DNA from: Branchiostoma lanceolatum
Lineage: Eukaryota > Chordata > Leptocardii > Amphioxiformes > Branchiostomatidae
Direction: 5' to 3'
Assembly (NCBI RefSeq): GCF_035083965.1
Contig: NC_089723.1
Coordinates: 33,049,193-33,113,192 of the forward strand
Length of the DNA: 64,000 nucleotides
Numbering within the stretch: the stretch's first letter is position 1; every line of letters starts with the position of its first letter. Below are positions 34,732 to 63,883 of this stretch, one piece after another. Under the pieces are notes generated by a model. The model did no database searches. It was not told the DNA's origin and saw only the letters and a list, made by a program, of their open reading frames with translations. Both the position numbers and the translations under genes were made by a program.

Positions 34732-37186
34732 CAAGCTACAAGCAGACTCCGTGCGTAGCTGGAAAAATAGTAGACGTTGGCCAAATAGGTTGAACAATTT
34801 TCAAGAGGAGTTAGCCGCTCATAGGATAACCATTTTGCTACCCACAAATGCATATGCTTCAAGGCAATCTCTGTGACCCTTGCAATTGTCCCTCTTTTGG
34901 CCGATTTGACCACCTTTTTTTCCAATTCGATGAGGGAGCCTGGAAGAGACTTGGACAACAAAAAATGAAAGACCAGATACGTGCCGTCTCTGACAGCTTG
35001 ACAGAGTGAAGAGTAATGCTTTATTTTCCTGTTGACTATGATAAGTTGACGACGCCACCGACTCTCCCGAAACAACACGCTGAACAATGGCGGGAAAATC
35101 GTGCCCTTCCATCATAGCCGACAGTCATCATTTTTCATCTATTTTGTCTTTGTGGTGGCGGACATAATGCTTCCTCAACCGACAAAGCAAATTTGATTTG
35201 CAGGCTTAAGTATAATTTTCATGCTAACGCCACATCCACGGGAGGTATTCATATGTCCGATTTATTACGGAGGGTTTCTTTTTCTGTGTTTTGACAAAGA
35301 TAAGTTCGCAGTGCCCTGGTCTCTGACACCCGGGTCGTTGGCGGGAGACCGTTCTCACAATAGCCGACAAAAACAATCAATCTACCGCCGCCCTCTGCTG
35401 TGATGCCCCGTGTTTTATTTTTCGAATTCATTCAAGGACACCCCGGGCCAGCTTATGTCACTGTTTGAACAGGCGCGGACAACAAAATATTTTCCGACAC
35501 ATATTTGGGTTGCCCGATAGCCTGATGAATTTTGTAGACCCTTTCAAAGAGTGAGTTCTGTAAAGGAACTGATATGACAAGGAGAAAGCATTTTTTTTAA
35601 ATTTCAGTGGCGACATATTTTACCTGTATGTTTCCTAAAAAGCAGAGAAAATTGATGTAACAAATGCTGAGACTGATAAAACTCTAAAAAAGTAATAAAC
35701 TATTTTGGACGCCTTTTTGCAAACTGTTTTTATATGCTTTCCACTTTTACACCTAGCGCTAGACGCTAGTTATTCCTCCCTTGAACCTATTCTAGGAAAG
35801 GTCAAATCACGGGCCAGTGCACAAGCCCTCGTGTTCATCTCGGACGTTCTGTGAATATTCATTGTCCTTGACCTTGGATGGCTCTCTGCTGGAATAACCG
35901 TGACATGGTCCAGACATCTTTCCAGATTTACATTGTCAAAGAAGGATGACAACACGTAGCCCAATCATGCTGCATCTACACATCTAAATATGTAGGAAAT
36001 ACCAATTACGAAAGTTTAGTGAAAGTATACAGATTTACGTTTGGATTTATAGCAGGTGGGTGGTGAATTCCATTCCCCTTTGGCGCCGAGAATCTATTTG
36101 TATACACGGTCAGGATATTTGCAGGCCTAAGCAACATGTATTATGTTCATGTATTATGTACGAAATAACGGGTCAGTTTAAGTTCAAGGGTACAAAATCA
36201 TCCATCTTCCTACATGTACATGCCAATTACTGTCCCAGCAGAGACCATTCTAATAATTTTCAAGGTGAACACTACTTTATCAGATTTACAAAAAGCTCTT
36301 GCATCTCGTTTGGATCAGGGACTCTAGAGTCTATATCCGTATCTACACCTACGTAATCGGCACATCAAACAGAATGTTATCTTTATTGTTGATCACCTTT
36401 GAAGATGATCATAGACATCAACATGTTTTGAGATATGCTTTGTTCGTTGATAGGTTGTCGACTGATTCCACGTTATCCTCCGAAAATTACCCGCTGGGAA
36501 GACAAACATGGCTAAAAGTACGTCTGGGGTTATATTTCCCGCCAAAACGACACTAGGTCAGGGGCCGTACGTGGGTTGGAAGGCAAATTAGCACCAGGGA
36601 CGATATCACTACTGCGTGAAGCAGGGGCAAAACTATTTTCGAACCCCGTTTTTTTAATGTTTTTTATCCGATTTTCGTTAATTTGTTCCTGATACATTGC
36701 ACATAATAACGTTAACTGCACCTAAGGCAATCCTTGCGCGGCTTGTTCACCAGGGTATAAAGACATGTCAGCTGTACGTGTTTTCCTCCCAGCACAAGGG
36801 AGCAATAACGTTATAGACGATTACCGTTCGGCGAACTAAGGAGTATCAGGACTAAAGAGAATAATATAAGAAGTGCCACATCTACGTTTCTGTGAACAGC
36901 ATACTTGCGATATCAGCGATCATGTTTTGACCCAGACCCCACCTTCCCACCCGTCCCTCTGCGATTCTTTTCCAGTGACAGCGTTATTTCTTTTTGCTCG
37001 ATGGTCACAACGTAAGAAAATCCGAAACCCACGAACCGTGTAAGTGGAAAGAAAAAAAGGACAAAAAGTTGACTTCTATCCAACCTTTCCAGGTTGATAG
37101 CTTACTCCTCAAATCCCTCTTACCTCGCCTCAATTTTTACCACTACATCCTGTTCTGTTGATTTTCTCGACAAAAGAATAAGAGTC

Positions 37187-37262
37187 ATAGCCTGGGTGCC
37201 ATCCTATTTCTACCGGGGCTCCTACATTCGCTACCCTAAAAATAGGATGGCACCCAGGCTAT
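37187..37262. mobile_element. 76-bp hairpin element, ATAGCCTGG family
   Basis: The left arm ATAGCCTGGGTGCCATCCTA is exactly mirrored by TAGGATGGCACCCAGGCTAT on the right. Related ends occur at 37313-37437, and similar words occur at about 56940 and 61200-61320. Confidence 0.75.
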
Positions 37263-37312
37263 AAGAATCAAGACTCAAGATCCCAACAAAATGTTCCGCA
37301 GGACACCGGCTA

Positions 37313-37437
37313 TAGCCTGGAATCCATCCTATTTAGCTTCCGGCCGCTGCCCTAGCTCCGCTGCGCTACCCAACATGTTTTGAGATAGCGGAGCTTGGAT
37401 AGCGAACGGAAAGCTAATAAGGCTGGACTCCAGGCTA
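37313..37437. mobile_element. ATAGCCTGG-family hairpin element in unit 1
   Basis: It starts TAGCCTGGAATCCATCCTAT and ends GGACTCCAGGCTA, with inner arms such as AGCTCCGCT and AGCGGAGCT. The flanking sequence ACACCGGCTATA appears on both sides. It is absent from unit 2 of the tandem duplication. Confidence 0.6.
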
Positions 37438-37946
37438 CACCGGCTATATCCACAAGAGGTGACATATCCACTGCTTCGCGTGTTTCTTGTCCTCCTTATA
37501 GAATGTTTAATGACAAGTCAAGTTGCTGGCGCAAGCACAAAGTAAAACACCTCGGAGAGCACGTAAGGCACCGTGTGCCTTCTGAAGTCCCGTACGAGAG
37601 GGACAGATCTGACGGCGATAAGACTCGGGTATCATTAACATGTGCTACGTGGATTATCCCGTCAAACTGACATAATCTATCCGTAAATCAACCAAGAAAG
37701 AAAAAAAAAAAGAAGTTAGCGGTGTTGGGCTCATCAAATCAATTGCCACTCGACTCTCTGCCCTGAAAATAACACAGCTTCCAAATTCATCTTCAGAAGT
37801 GGGCGTCAGTTGGCCCCCGCCGCTCTTTCAATGCGGTACTGTAATTCTACATCATCTGGTGATGTGCTAAGACCTGTACATCATCCGTTGTTTATTGGAA
37901 AGACCCATTTACTCCTTTACCCTACCCTTATCACACCCCTCATCGA

Positions 37947-38100
37947 TTCTCTCCAAGGAGAGGAGTGGGTCCGGCTGTTTTTGTTACGTGTATGTGTCGG
38001 TTGGTGACATAAAGAAAACGAGACAAAAAAGAAAGCCCGACAAAAACGCCTCAAAAACACGTCAAAAACCAGCCGGACCCACTCATCTGCTTGGAGAGTA
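37947..38100. mobile_element. Palindromic MITE, TACTCTCC family, copy 3
   Basis: It has the same ends and arms (GGAGTGGGTCCGGCTG; CAGCCGGACCCACTC) as the copies at 5725 and 17937, with a shortened centre. It lies inside unit 1 of the 37.3-39.1 kb tandem duplication. Confidence 0.8.
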
Positions 38101-38762
38101 GCTCATCAATTCATTCATTCACTCCGCACACCTACCATTTACTCTACTGTCGTTTGATATCAGATAAATGTTGTTTTATTTTTCAGAGTAAATTGGACTA
38201 ACATTATTTCTTGATCTTCCAAAACGGCATATTTTTCACACGACCTCAGGTTTCCCAGCCTGTTCATATCGGACAACCCAGGCTATAAGAGTCAAGACTC
38301 CCAACAAAATGTTCCGCAGAGGTGACATATCCACTGCTGAATACTTCGCGTGTTTCTTTAATTTTCCTCCTTGTAGAATGTTTGATGACAAGTCAAGTTG
38401 CTGGCGCAAGAACAAAGTAAAACACCTCGGAGAGCACATAAGGCACCGTGTGCCTTCTGAAGTCCCATAAGAGAGGGACAGATCTGACGGCGATAAGACT
38501 CGGGTATCATTAACATGTGCTACGTGGATTATCCTGTCAAACCGACATAATCTATCCGTCAATCAAGCAAGAAAGAAAAAAAGAAGTTAGCGGTGTTGGG
38601 CTCATCAAATCAATTCCTAATTCAGTTGGGCCCCGCCGCTCTTACAATACGGTACTGCAATTGTACATCATCTGTCGATGTGCTCTGACCTGTACATTAT
38701 CTGTCGTTTATTGGAAAGACCCATTCACTCATCTACCCTATCCTTATCACACCCCTCATCGA

Positions 38763-38914
38763 TTCTCTCCACGCAGAGGAGTTGATCCGGGGTTTCTTTG
38801 CGTGCATGTGTGGGTTGGCGACATGAAGAAAATGAGACAAAATAGAAAGCCCGTCAAAAACGCATCAAAAACACGTCAAAAACCAGCCGGACCCACTCCT
38901 CTGCTTGGAGAGTA
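38763..38914. mobile_element. Palindromic MITE, TACTCTCC family, copy 4
   Basis: Duplicate of copy 3 inside unit 2. The left arm is more decayed (AGGAGTTGATCCGGGG) and the right arm well kept (AACCAGCCGGACCCACTCCT). Confidence 0.8.
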
Positions 38915-39294
38915 GCTCATCAATTCATTCATTCATTCACTCCGCTCACCTACCATTTACTCTACTGTCGTTTGATATCAGATAAATGTTGTTTTATTTT
39001 TCAGAGTAAATTGGACAAACATTATTTCTTGATCTTCCAAAACGGCATATGTTTCACACGACCTCAGGTTCCCAGCCAGTACATATCGGATAATCTATCC
39101 GCTCCCTGATCTTTGCGCGCAGGTGAAAAACAAGGCTATTTCTGTACCGCACACACCCTATCGACCCGTGAGCGATCAAAACAACTTTATTCAACATAAT
39201 TACAACTGTGGAACTACACAGCCAACGGAAAGCTTTACTGACAGGTGATCTACGTCGCCATCGGTAACCATGGAAACCACGCCTTCCTGCGGAG

Positions 39295-39507
39295 CTACTT
39301 AAAGGTGTTTTTCTGAGAATCTTCCGAACACATTTGGCTGTGAGCCAAGGCGTCGAAAAACAAGCCACCCGTCAAGCTCATGATGCACAGTACGTATGCG
39401 GATGGGAGAAGCACGCAGGTGTCATTCCCTATTCCCTCCACGTACGTGAATGGAGGAAAAACAAGCTGCATCAAATACTGAAGTACTGACTCCTGGCACT
39501 TGGCCAT
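39295..39507 (-). CDS. Small hydrophobic open frame, doubtful
   Basis: A 70-codon minus-strand frame starts M-A-K-C-Q-E-S-V-L-Q-Y-L, has one hydrophobic segment (LLPSAYVLCIMSLTGGLFF) that could span a membrane, and ends C-S-E-D-S-Q-K-N-T-F-K. No paralogue, splice signal or promoter supports it. It could be a small membrane protein or a chance frame. Confidence 0.2.
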   Translation of the reverse strand: MAKCQESVLQYLMQLVFPPFTYVEGIGNDTCVLLPSAYVLCIMSLTGGLFFDALAHSQMCSEDSQKNTFK

Positions 39508-39699
39508 GTAATACTGCTCCCCAGCCTCTCATGTATACAGACAACTCACGTCGGCGCTCAGACTGAAGAGCAAACCTTTAGATGACATTGACGATAATTC
39601 AAACTAGCTTATTTTGTTCAGAAATCATCGTCCCGAACGTTGATTAATAGAAGGAAAGGTTGTTCAACCCCTGAGGTCCCAACATCTTCAAATCTGTGT

Positions 39700-41100
39700 T
39701 TAATTAAGAAGACGAAATGTGTATCCTATCCGTGCATATCGTTACAAGGTGTCCCTACTTCCAGGGCATGCGTTCACTACTAGTCTATCTCCTGTCTACT
39801 TTATCCCTCCCCTCCCTGTGACGAGCGATCCGTCCTGCTCCGTCCCGTAGCGGCTCGGGTGTGTTCAGACAGATGTTGTTGAAAGGTATCCCGTTGCCCC
39901 AGAGTTTTCTTTGATCTAACCGCGCCGCGCCGTCGTAAAGGTGAATAAGTATCCGCATGACTGAGTCTGGAGTAAACAAGTCGGCCGCAGTGCGTTGATG
40001 GCGGATTACTTAGAAACCCGCCGAAATAGAATTGTGCGTGTGTGTGTGTGTGTGTTTTGGTGCAATTCTGTTTGTATTGTTGAAAACTTGAAGCCAGTCC
40101 GTTATTTTCGAACTCTCGTAAAAAATATAAACGACTTAGTAAACTCCCAATATGGAAACAAACAAAATTACCCAAATGATTCTGCTCAGTTATGCATGTT
40201 GATTTACAAACGAATTTAAACCTTTGGCAATTTTTGATTGTGACAGGCGACATATAAATGCACAAAGTAGAGAGTAGTCAACACAAAACGGTGGAGTCGT
40301 CATTATATAACACACTGTGGTGTGCTAATGAACAATTTCATTAGACTGATGTTTTCGCCATCCATGATGAAGAGCAGGCCTCCATCTTATGTTGACAGAG
40401 AAGGTATTCATTATATTCTCTGCAGTTGTTTTTGCTTAACATTTCAAACGTGAGATCCCTGCACGTGGGCGCTTTGTAGAGTTGTTTTTATGATATTCAT
40501 AACCGCAGACGACATTATCGACCGAGCCCTCCAGGGCACCGCTCACCATCAAAACAAAACCATCATTCATTCTCCGCATCAATGACCAATCAGCGTGGAC
40601 CAATCCGAGGCCAAATGCAGCCCAGGGATTGGTGCGTAGGAGCTGAAATCATTCTCCATCATCTGTACAATCTTCCAGGTCAGAAAAACAAGCTATAAAC
40701 AGCGCTTAGAGCTACTCGTATTTTTGGACCATGAATCGAAGATAATTAGCCTTGCAATTAGCTAACGTTAAGAACAAGTTTTCCGCCTCGCGTGATTTTG
40801 GTCACACCCATCACCACTCCGGTTGCAAGGGTGATTTAGTACGCAATCAATTTTGCTACACTGAAAATGTAATATTTCGACATGGGGTAAACTTCAAAAC
40901 GCATTGGGTCAGTTGGGGTAAGATATGTACAGATAATTTCTAAGGACGCATACTGATCATCAACAAGCGCAATACTGCACACAACCCATTTCAATGATGG
41001 CGTGAAAAAAAACGACATCTCTGCTACTGTGTCGTAGCACGTAACGAAAACTGATTGCCTGATACATGTATATAGAAAATACGTGAACTAGGAATCAATA
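39700..41100. other. Intergenic, no recognised gene
   Basis: A short GT run at about 40036 and random open frames only. No domain or splice-supported exon seen. Confidence 0.45.
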
Positions 41101-41105
41101 TTCGG

Positions 41106-41311
41106 TAGTCTCTATCAGACTTGCTACGCTGGCTATACGGGAGAATAATTATAGGACCTTCTAGTTCTCGGGAGAAATAAAACTTCCTTGCTTGTTTGGA
41201 CCCAATGGGGTTTCATTTGCCCGGGCTCACTCTTCTAGCGAATTATGCAGCTTTTTTGCCGCATTCTACCATCCATAACCCCTTACATATAGGAAGGCCT
41301 AGTGGAGGCTA
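41106..41311. mobile_element. TIR element, TAGTCTCTACCAGA family, copy 2
   Basis: It runs from TAGTCTCTATCAGACTTGCT to AGGAAGGCCTAGTGGAGGCT. Internal words GGCTATACGGGAGAATAATT and CCGCATTCTACCATCCATA match the copies at 60162 and 62526. Confidence 0.7.
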
Positions 41312-41339
41312 AATATTTGTGGCCCTGAACTTGCTGAAG

Positions 41340-41443
41340 TTGTGCGGCAGTAAGGAAGCAGGAAGGTGGTCGCTAGGTGGCGCCTCTCGAGTACCCGGAT
41401 GTTGTTGACGCGTTCTCTTCCTGGTCAAGCCTTCCCACACGAG
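41340..41443 (+). other. Probable SSR2 5' untranslated exon
   Basis: A GC-rich stretch (GGTGGCGCCTCTCGAGTACC) ends at a consensus donor, CACGAG|GTAGGT, about 1 kb before the SSR2 coding start. The coding start sits exactly at a splice acceptor (TTCTAG|ATG), so a non-coding first exon is required and this is the best candidate. The 5' limit is not determined. Confidence 0.45.
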
Positions 41444-42443
41444 GTAGGTGATCGTTGTGTCGTCTCAGAACATCCAAGATTATCCCGCTATCCCAGAACA
41501 TACAGCGTTTTTACTGGGTTCAGACTTCTATCATAATGTATTTAACCAGCGAGCGTAGTATAGGTGTATACCGTGGCCTTTGTGTGAAGATATCTTGTCG
41601 AAAACTAGGAGGGGTGAAAGGTCGATTTGTGTATTCAGCTGGTTCTCGCGACATCGATTCGCGCAAAAAACATGTTGCGAAGTTGTTTGAATGGTTCATA
41701 TTCATTCTATCGGTCGCCTGTTTATAATATTCGTAAGAAGTAATGGCTTAGTACTGTCTAAAAGTTTTGATTAAGGTTACCTTGAGATAAACGGAAGCCA
41801 ACGAAAGTTGCAAGCTGTCGCCCCCCTCCCCCATAAAAGTGCCACGTATGTGTGTGTGCACTTGATGTGTAGTGCGTATAGTACCAGTGTGTTGTTAGCC
41901 AAAGCTGTTATAGGTAAGAACCATAAATACCTACAGAATACAACGGTTACGTATCTTTTGAAGCATGATTTAGATCATTTGATTCTCTACTTGAGTTCTA
42001 TAAACTTTGATCGATTTGGTAACAAGTACTGTTATAACTTTGAAGGTGGGGAGGGTGGTGTTCTGTGTTTGAATAATTTTATTGATAATGTGAAGTGGGT
42101 GTAGGATGGATGATTATTCTACTAGTGCCATGAATGCAGTTTGATGAGCGAGTAAATGGAGTAGAGTTCTATATTTCGCTATAATGTACTGTGGTAGAGT
42201 AGAATCTTTGACCTGGTATGAATAATTATGTAGGATTCCAGTTTGGACCATTCTTCATTGTGTCAATTTTTAATATTGTAGCAAATTTAAGTGTGAAGCC
42301 ATTTTAACACGCATCTTTGTTCATGTCCACCTTCAGTATGTAGAAATGCTTAAAACACAATATTTAACACCAATAGCTAGAAGCCAGTTCTCCTTACAGA
42401 GTGCATATCTCTAACAGTAACATATTCTCTGTTGTTGTTCTAG

Positions 42444-44363
42444 ATGAGAATCCTCACAGCAGTTGCGATCTTTGGCCTGGTGTGCCTGGCAGGCTCAGCC
42501 GACGACAATGTGGCTCGTCTGCTGGCAGCCAAACATGTTCAGAACCAGTATCTTGTAGAAGGAAGGGACTTGACTGTGACATATAGCATCTACAATGTAG
42601 GCACAAGGTAGGAACAGTTGGAGTTTTACCATATGATTAAGAACACTGCCAACCTACTGAAATTTTGAAGTAAAAAGCTTGTATGCAAGGATCTGAAGTG
42701 CTGTAGTATAATTCTCAACATTATATTTGTTATGGCATGGATTGTTTCCAGTGCAAAGGGTTTTGAATTCCCCAGCATTTATTCAATTTAAATGTTTGTG
42801 AACTGGACGGATAACTCAAAACGTCATGTATAGATATCTCGTATTGCCTCCAACAAGAGAGCGGTTCTTAACTATTTTGTGTCTGTCTCTTCCTTGCAGT
42901 GCGGCGTTGAGTGTGCTGCTGACTGATGAAGGCTTCCCAGAATCAGACTTCAAGGTCAAACACGGAATGCCAACAGTCAACTGGGCCAGAATTGCTCCGT
43001 ATCCTTATCATTACATAAAAGCCTGCATAACTTCATTTGTATATGAACCTTATTGTTCAAAGTCTACTTTTTACTAATACTGTAAATGCAGAAATCTTTT
43101 ATGTGCATGTTTTTTTTGTTGAACTCTTTACCGCAAACTTAAAACCACCGCAAAAAGCCGTTCCATTGTGTGGCTGTAGTGACAGGGTCCATCGATAATG
43201 GAGCTTCACTGTATAGAGAACTACCCTGTATAGCGGATTACCTCGGCCGATTTCTACAATTTTCCCAGCGATAGGACGGGGCCTGGTAGAAACTATGGCT
43301 GTAGCACTACTATTGTTTCAAATGCAAATTCAAAATCATCGCGAACACTCCATTTTCCCCCTACCACAAAATCACCGTGAACATTTCTGCATTTACAGTA
43401 CTCTGTAGGAAAGTCTACTTGCCTGTATAGTTTTGTTTTCATTTCTGTTACAACCAACCATACCATTTATTTCATGAAAAGACGGATTGTTGTTTAGACC
43501 TTGACTTTTCAACAACAGTGGCACTAATGTGACCCACTCCATTGTCCTGACACCGCTGAAGTCTGGCAAGTTCAACTTCACGGCAGCTGAGCTGTCGTAC
43601 GTGCCCTCGGAAGGTGCCCAGCCGCAAATCGGCTACACCAGCGGGCCAGGAGAGGGCGGGATCATGCCAGAAAGGGACTACGATAGAAAGTTCTCCCCTC
43701 ACATTGTAAGAATGGAAATATACTTCATCCTTAGATGACACTCAGTTCATATTATGAAGTGTCAGAAATTAAAGTAAAGCTGAATATGAGAGGGACACAA
43801 ATTAAAGTCTTAGCCTCCTCTTGATGACAGAATCAACAACACTGACATGTGACTCAAAAAATGGGTCACCGGCTCTTTAAAGTTTAAATGCTGGAGGAGT
43901 TCCTCCCTTTTGTATTGACCCATCCCGACTGCCCATATAGCAGTTCAACCAATCCTAGCATGACAATTAGCGGTTAGATCAATGGGATAGTGGATGCATG
44001 TCCGTCAAATGTTTTCATTTTTATGTGTTTATCTTACATTTCTAAATTTTGACATAGGTGGGTAGGGCTTTGAGATGGGTCAATTCTGGTGTACCCTATC
44101 ATGTTGATTTTCAGCTGATCTAAAAGAGAGGTCAGGCCTAGGAGAGGTATTTTTCTACTTGTGAGATTTTTGTGACTCCAATATTGCCTGAATGGGATTC
44201 GTAACAAGAGCAAGATGATGACGAGACTCCTATTTCTCTTTACCGACAGCTCGACTGGGCTGCGTTTGCTGTGATGACCCTCCCCTCCATCGGAATCCCC
44301 CTGATGCTGTGGTACAGCAGCAACCGCAAGTACCACATCTCCAGCAAGGCCAAGAAGCACTGA
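42444..44363 (+). CDS. SSR2: Translocon-associated protein subunit beta (SSR2)
   Basis: SSR2 is a single-pass subunit of the TRAP complex beside the Sec61 channel in the ER membrane, where it helps secretory proteins translocate. Four coding exons, 42444-42607, 42900-42998, 43519-43705 and 44250-44363, join in frame to 187 residues (human has 183). A cleavable signal peptide at the start (M-R-I-L-T-A-V-A) is followed by A-R-L-L-A-A-K and V-E-G-R-D-L-T. N-glycosylation sequons are at N91-V-T and N107-F-T, with G-P-G-E-G-G-I before D-Y-D-R-K-F-S-P-H. The last exon is the membrane anchor ([13 protein letters not shown]) with a short Lys-rich cytosolic tail. No defects seen. It converges with the insulin-type receptor gene. 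Confidence 0.97.
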
Positions 44364-44413
44364 CAGCAACATACCCCCCTCCCACCTGGTTTTAGCACAT
44401 AGCTATCTACATC

Positions 44414-44419
44414 AATAAA
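44414..44419 (+). terminator. SSR2 poly(A) signal
   Basis: AATAAA lies about 50 bases after the SSR2 stop codon, giving a very short 3' untranslated region. Confidence 0.65.
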
Positions 44420-45007
44420 GATCATTTGGTACAATTTTTGGGTCACTCTTCATTTGCGTATTGATTTCACACTGACAGGAAATTATAATAATGTACAGTT
44501 GTACATATTACATATTAGTATATAATAGCCTGTACTGTTTGCTCTGTCACTAAGGCCTAAGGGGACAAGCGCATGAAATATGACTGGACTGTCAGAAAGC
44601 TGAAGAGGGTATATTGAGGAACAAAATAAGTCAGAATCTGAAATGATAAGCAGATTTTCTAGCCTGCTATTCAAAGCTATTATAGCTCGCAAGTCTCTTC
44701 TGTCCTCTATGCAACTAGCTACAGTTTCCCCCATAGACAGCAGTACCTGAAGGTTAATCTCCAAGCAGATGTAGGGTCCTGCCGTGTAGTGTTTTAGGCC
44801 TTGTTTAAGGCTTTTGAAAGTTCTAGTGGTCCTATTTTTTCTCCTTGAAATCTGGGAGATATGGAAAGGTAACAATGATCAACAATGGACAATGAATTAA
44901 AGAAGTACCATGAATTAAGAAATAATCCATTCATTCTGGTATTCAGGCATCCCTTCACCTAAAATGAACCTTACATGAGGACACAAGGCTGGCTTTAGGC
45001 ATAAAAC

Positions 45008-47723
45008 TTTATTTGCAGAATTTTGTTGCAATATTGGAAAGGCAGAGAACTTGGAAGTCAGGAAAATCAAAACTTATTTATCAAATATACATTTTGTCTG
45101 CAGTGCCATATACATCTTACCTCTAGGTTGTGTGTGTGTAAGATCAAACACAATATACAGAGATAGCAATCCTAATTTGGTGCTGAGTCAGTGCAGTAGT
45201 ACAAGAACTTAAAATGAATCATATCACCAGTGATTGGCCACTAGCATTTATCCTATCAAACTTCATCTGACATCAGTTCTTTTTCCATGCTTAAAATAAC
45301 CAGGCTTTAAAGTTCATTGTCTTCTATTTACATTTGTATGGACAGAAATGGAAATAAACCTTTGCACAACTTCCACATCATACAATTTTGTGAATCAGTT
45401 TACATGGTGGCAACCTTATGTTTTAACAAGAACAGAGATACAACGAGTAGTGTATCTGAGACACATATACATCTATTTGTTTACAAGGAACTACCCTTTT
45501 GTCTTTCTTTCCAAGCTAGAATGAAGCCATCCTAGAAACCTAATAGTGAAAGTCATTGGAAAACTAAGTCAGGATACAAGTAGTGGCCAACCACACCCTG
45601 GCGACATTTCCTATAATACAGACTCCATTGCAACACTGTTTTCTACAACAGAACACTAGGCACTGCAAGGTATAAGCTTATTTTACCAGGAAGGGTACAT
45701 GTCTGCCTCCCGATGTCCTACCCCCGCAGGGGTAGATGGCACGATCCGCTGTACCACGAAATCACTTCCCATCATGCATTGTATTTGGCACAGCATTGTG
45801 GGTACACTTGCAGACACAAAGAGGTGCAAAGCTTATGGCTTGAAATTGGCTGCAACAAGGAGTACTATAGAGCGAGAAAGGACAGGTCTTGTTGCTACCT
45901 CTGCAACTGAGATTTGGGAATTTGAAAACTCTGTACAGTAGATATCATACAATTTGCATCTCTGATCATCGCTAACATCTGTTCTCTGTCAAAGGCTTCA
46001 TAATATTAAAAATAAATATTAAGTGAAGATGCCATTTGATTACACAGGCTCTGTCATTGCGTCATGTTTGATCATATAATTTACACTGAGGTTTACAAAG
46101 GCCTTCATTACCAGAGGTAGCACATGTCTATAATAAGTACAGGAGAGATGTACCTACTGTGTTCAACATCTCTAATCCATAGAGCAACAAATATTTCAGA
46201 AAGAGAGCTTCATTTTGCACACATTATTTACACTACAATTTCTTCTGAAACATACTTCTTTAATTATACAAGAGCTGGACTTCTTCCAACATTGAGTTCT
46301 TCTGGAGTTAGTACAACTGTCTACAGCCTTTCGTGCATCTGGATTAAATAGAAAACTCAAAACTAACAGATTATGAAAATAATCCTTCATTAGGCTCTGA
46401 CGTATTCTCACATTTATATACAGAAGAAAAAATAATCTCCCAACTTCATCAAACGTCACATGAAATCAGTTACAATGGAAACATACATCCGACGAGCCGG
46501 CTGTCACACGGCAGCCACACTCCATATGAGAAACTTTTACATCTTAAACATCGTGGCTGCGTGCGGCCAGCGCCCATCCCACGTGTACTCTCATCTTCCC
46601 CACATTTACGTCTCAAAACTCCTGGACATCAGAATACTCCAAACTCCCCATACGGACCCTCCACAACGAAAGCAGTTGTTTTTTTTCCATTTTGCTATGA
46701 AGCTGACCATTTTGCATTGGAAGCTGCTTGCTCATTTTTTGTTTGGAATAAAACATCTACCAGGATGCCGGAAAAAAACTATCATATGCCCCAGTGGCAC
46801 CGAGGTGTCATGACTAAAAAGAAAAGAAAAAAGAAATAAAATAATAATATACACTGATAATATCTCTGAAAATGCCAAGCATTGTTAGAAACATTCTGAA
46901 GACATGAGCCTGTAGCAAGGAACCATGGGTAATTTGGCACAACTTAAAAAAATCTACCTCCATGCTGGCTTGGTGACTTCATTTTCTGACAGGACCAAAT
47001 GAACAGCACTGTTAGAGCAGCCCCAGGTCTTAAGAATGTGTGAGAAATGACTTCTATGGCATCACTGTGATGACTATTTGTAATTGTATGCAAGCTTTGG
47101 TTGTATGCGAGCTTTGGTTGTTCACAACCTTTGGCCAAAAATAGCTGCCAATAAGAAATGCAGAGCAGGTAGGTAAGTGCCTGCAATTAGTACTTTTCAT
47201 TTCCTCTTTTTTTCTTTTTTCTTTAATAAGCCAATCCCTGCCAAGAACAAGTGCTATTTCCACAGTGTACGTGTATGTCGTCGGTCATGCTTGTCAGGTG
47301 AAACTGAAGGTGATTGCTGGTAAGCGTCTTAGAAAGCTTTGTTGGCTCTGATTACATTGCACGTAGCACATTGAGGTAGATACATGGCAGGGTGTTTTTT
47401 TTTTGTTACACTGTAACAACTGTGTCAATGGTGCTACTGGTCAGGACAGGTGGCAGAAATTGCAAAGGCAGTGTGACTAACATTGAGGTAAAGTAGTAAT
47501 CAGGACTCCTGGCATTGGATTTGTAAGTACATGTTCTCTTGGCATTTCAGGATTGCTTCTGATTTGTTCCGTTGCTACTGAATAGATTTTACACAGCTTG
47601 TACTAAAAAATAGCTTGCTGCCTCAAAATTATATTACTCTCTTCAAATATATATATACACAATACATCTGTATAATTCTCCTGAATTGCATTGTGGATAC
47701 AGCAGGGATAAGTGAACTTCTGC
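45008..47723 (-). other. Probable 3' untranslated region of the insulin-type receptor
   Basis: The region between SSR2 and the receptor stop codon is AT-rich and has no coding signal. On the minus strand the most distal good poly(A) signal is AATAAA at 45013-45008, which would give a 2.7-kb 3' untranslated region. Nearer signals cannot be excluded, so the limit is inferred. Confidence 0.4.

Positions 47724-63883
<16,160 letters not shown>

Larger units (their letters stand above)
37264..39091. repeat. Tandem segmental duplication, 0.8-1.0 kb units
   Basis: Unit 1 is about 37264-38273 and unit 2 about 38287-39091. Shared blocks include CCCAACAAAATGTTCCGCAG, GACAAGTCAAGTTGCTGGCG, GGCACCGTGTGCCTTCTGAA and CTACTGTCGTTTGATATCAG. 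Both units carry a TACTCTCC-family MITE at the same place, so that insertion came before the duplication. Unit 1 alone holds an ATAGCCTGG element at 37313-37437, inserted afterwards or lost from unit 2. Confidence 0.85.

Noticed and set aside
34692..35115. Two overlapping minus-strand open frames of 131 and 98 codons
   Set aside because: They overlap in different frames, run into a MITE end, and show no domain or splice support.
39295..39507. Possible DPM3-like small membrane protein
   Set aside because: Only a weak likeness over one hydrophobic segment; the expected two helices and C-terminal coiled coil are absent.
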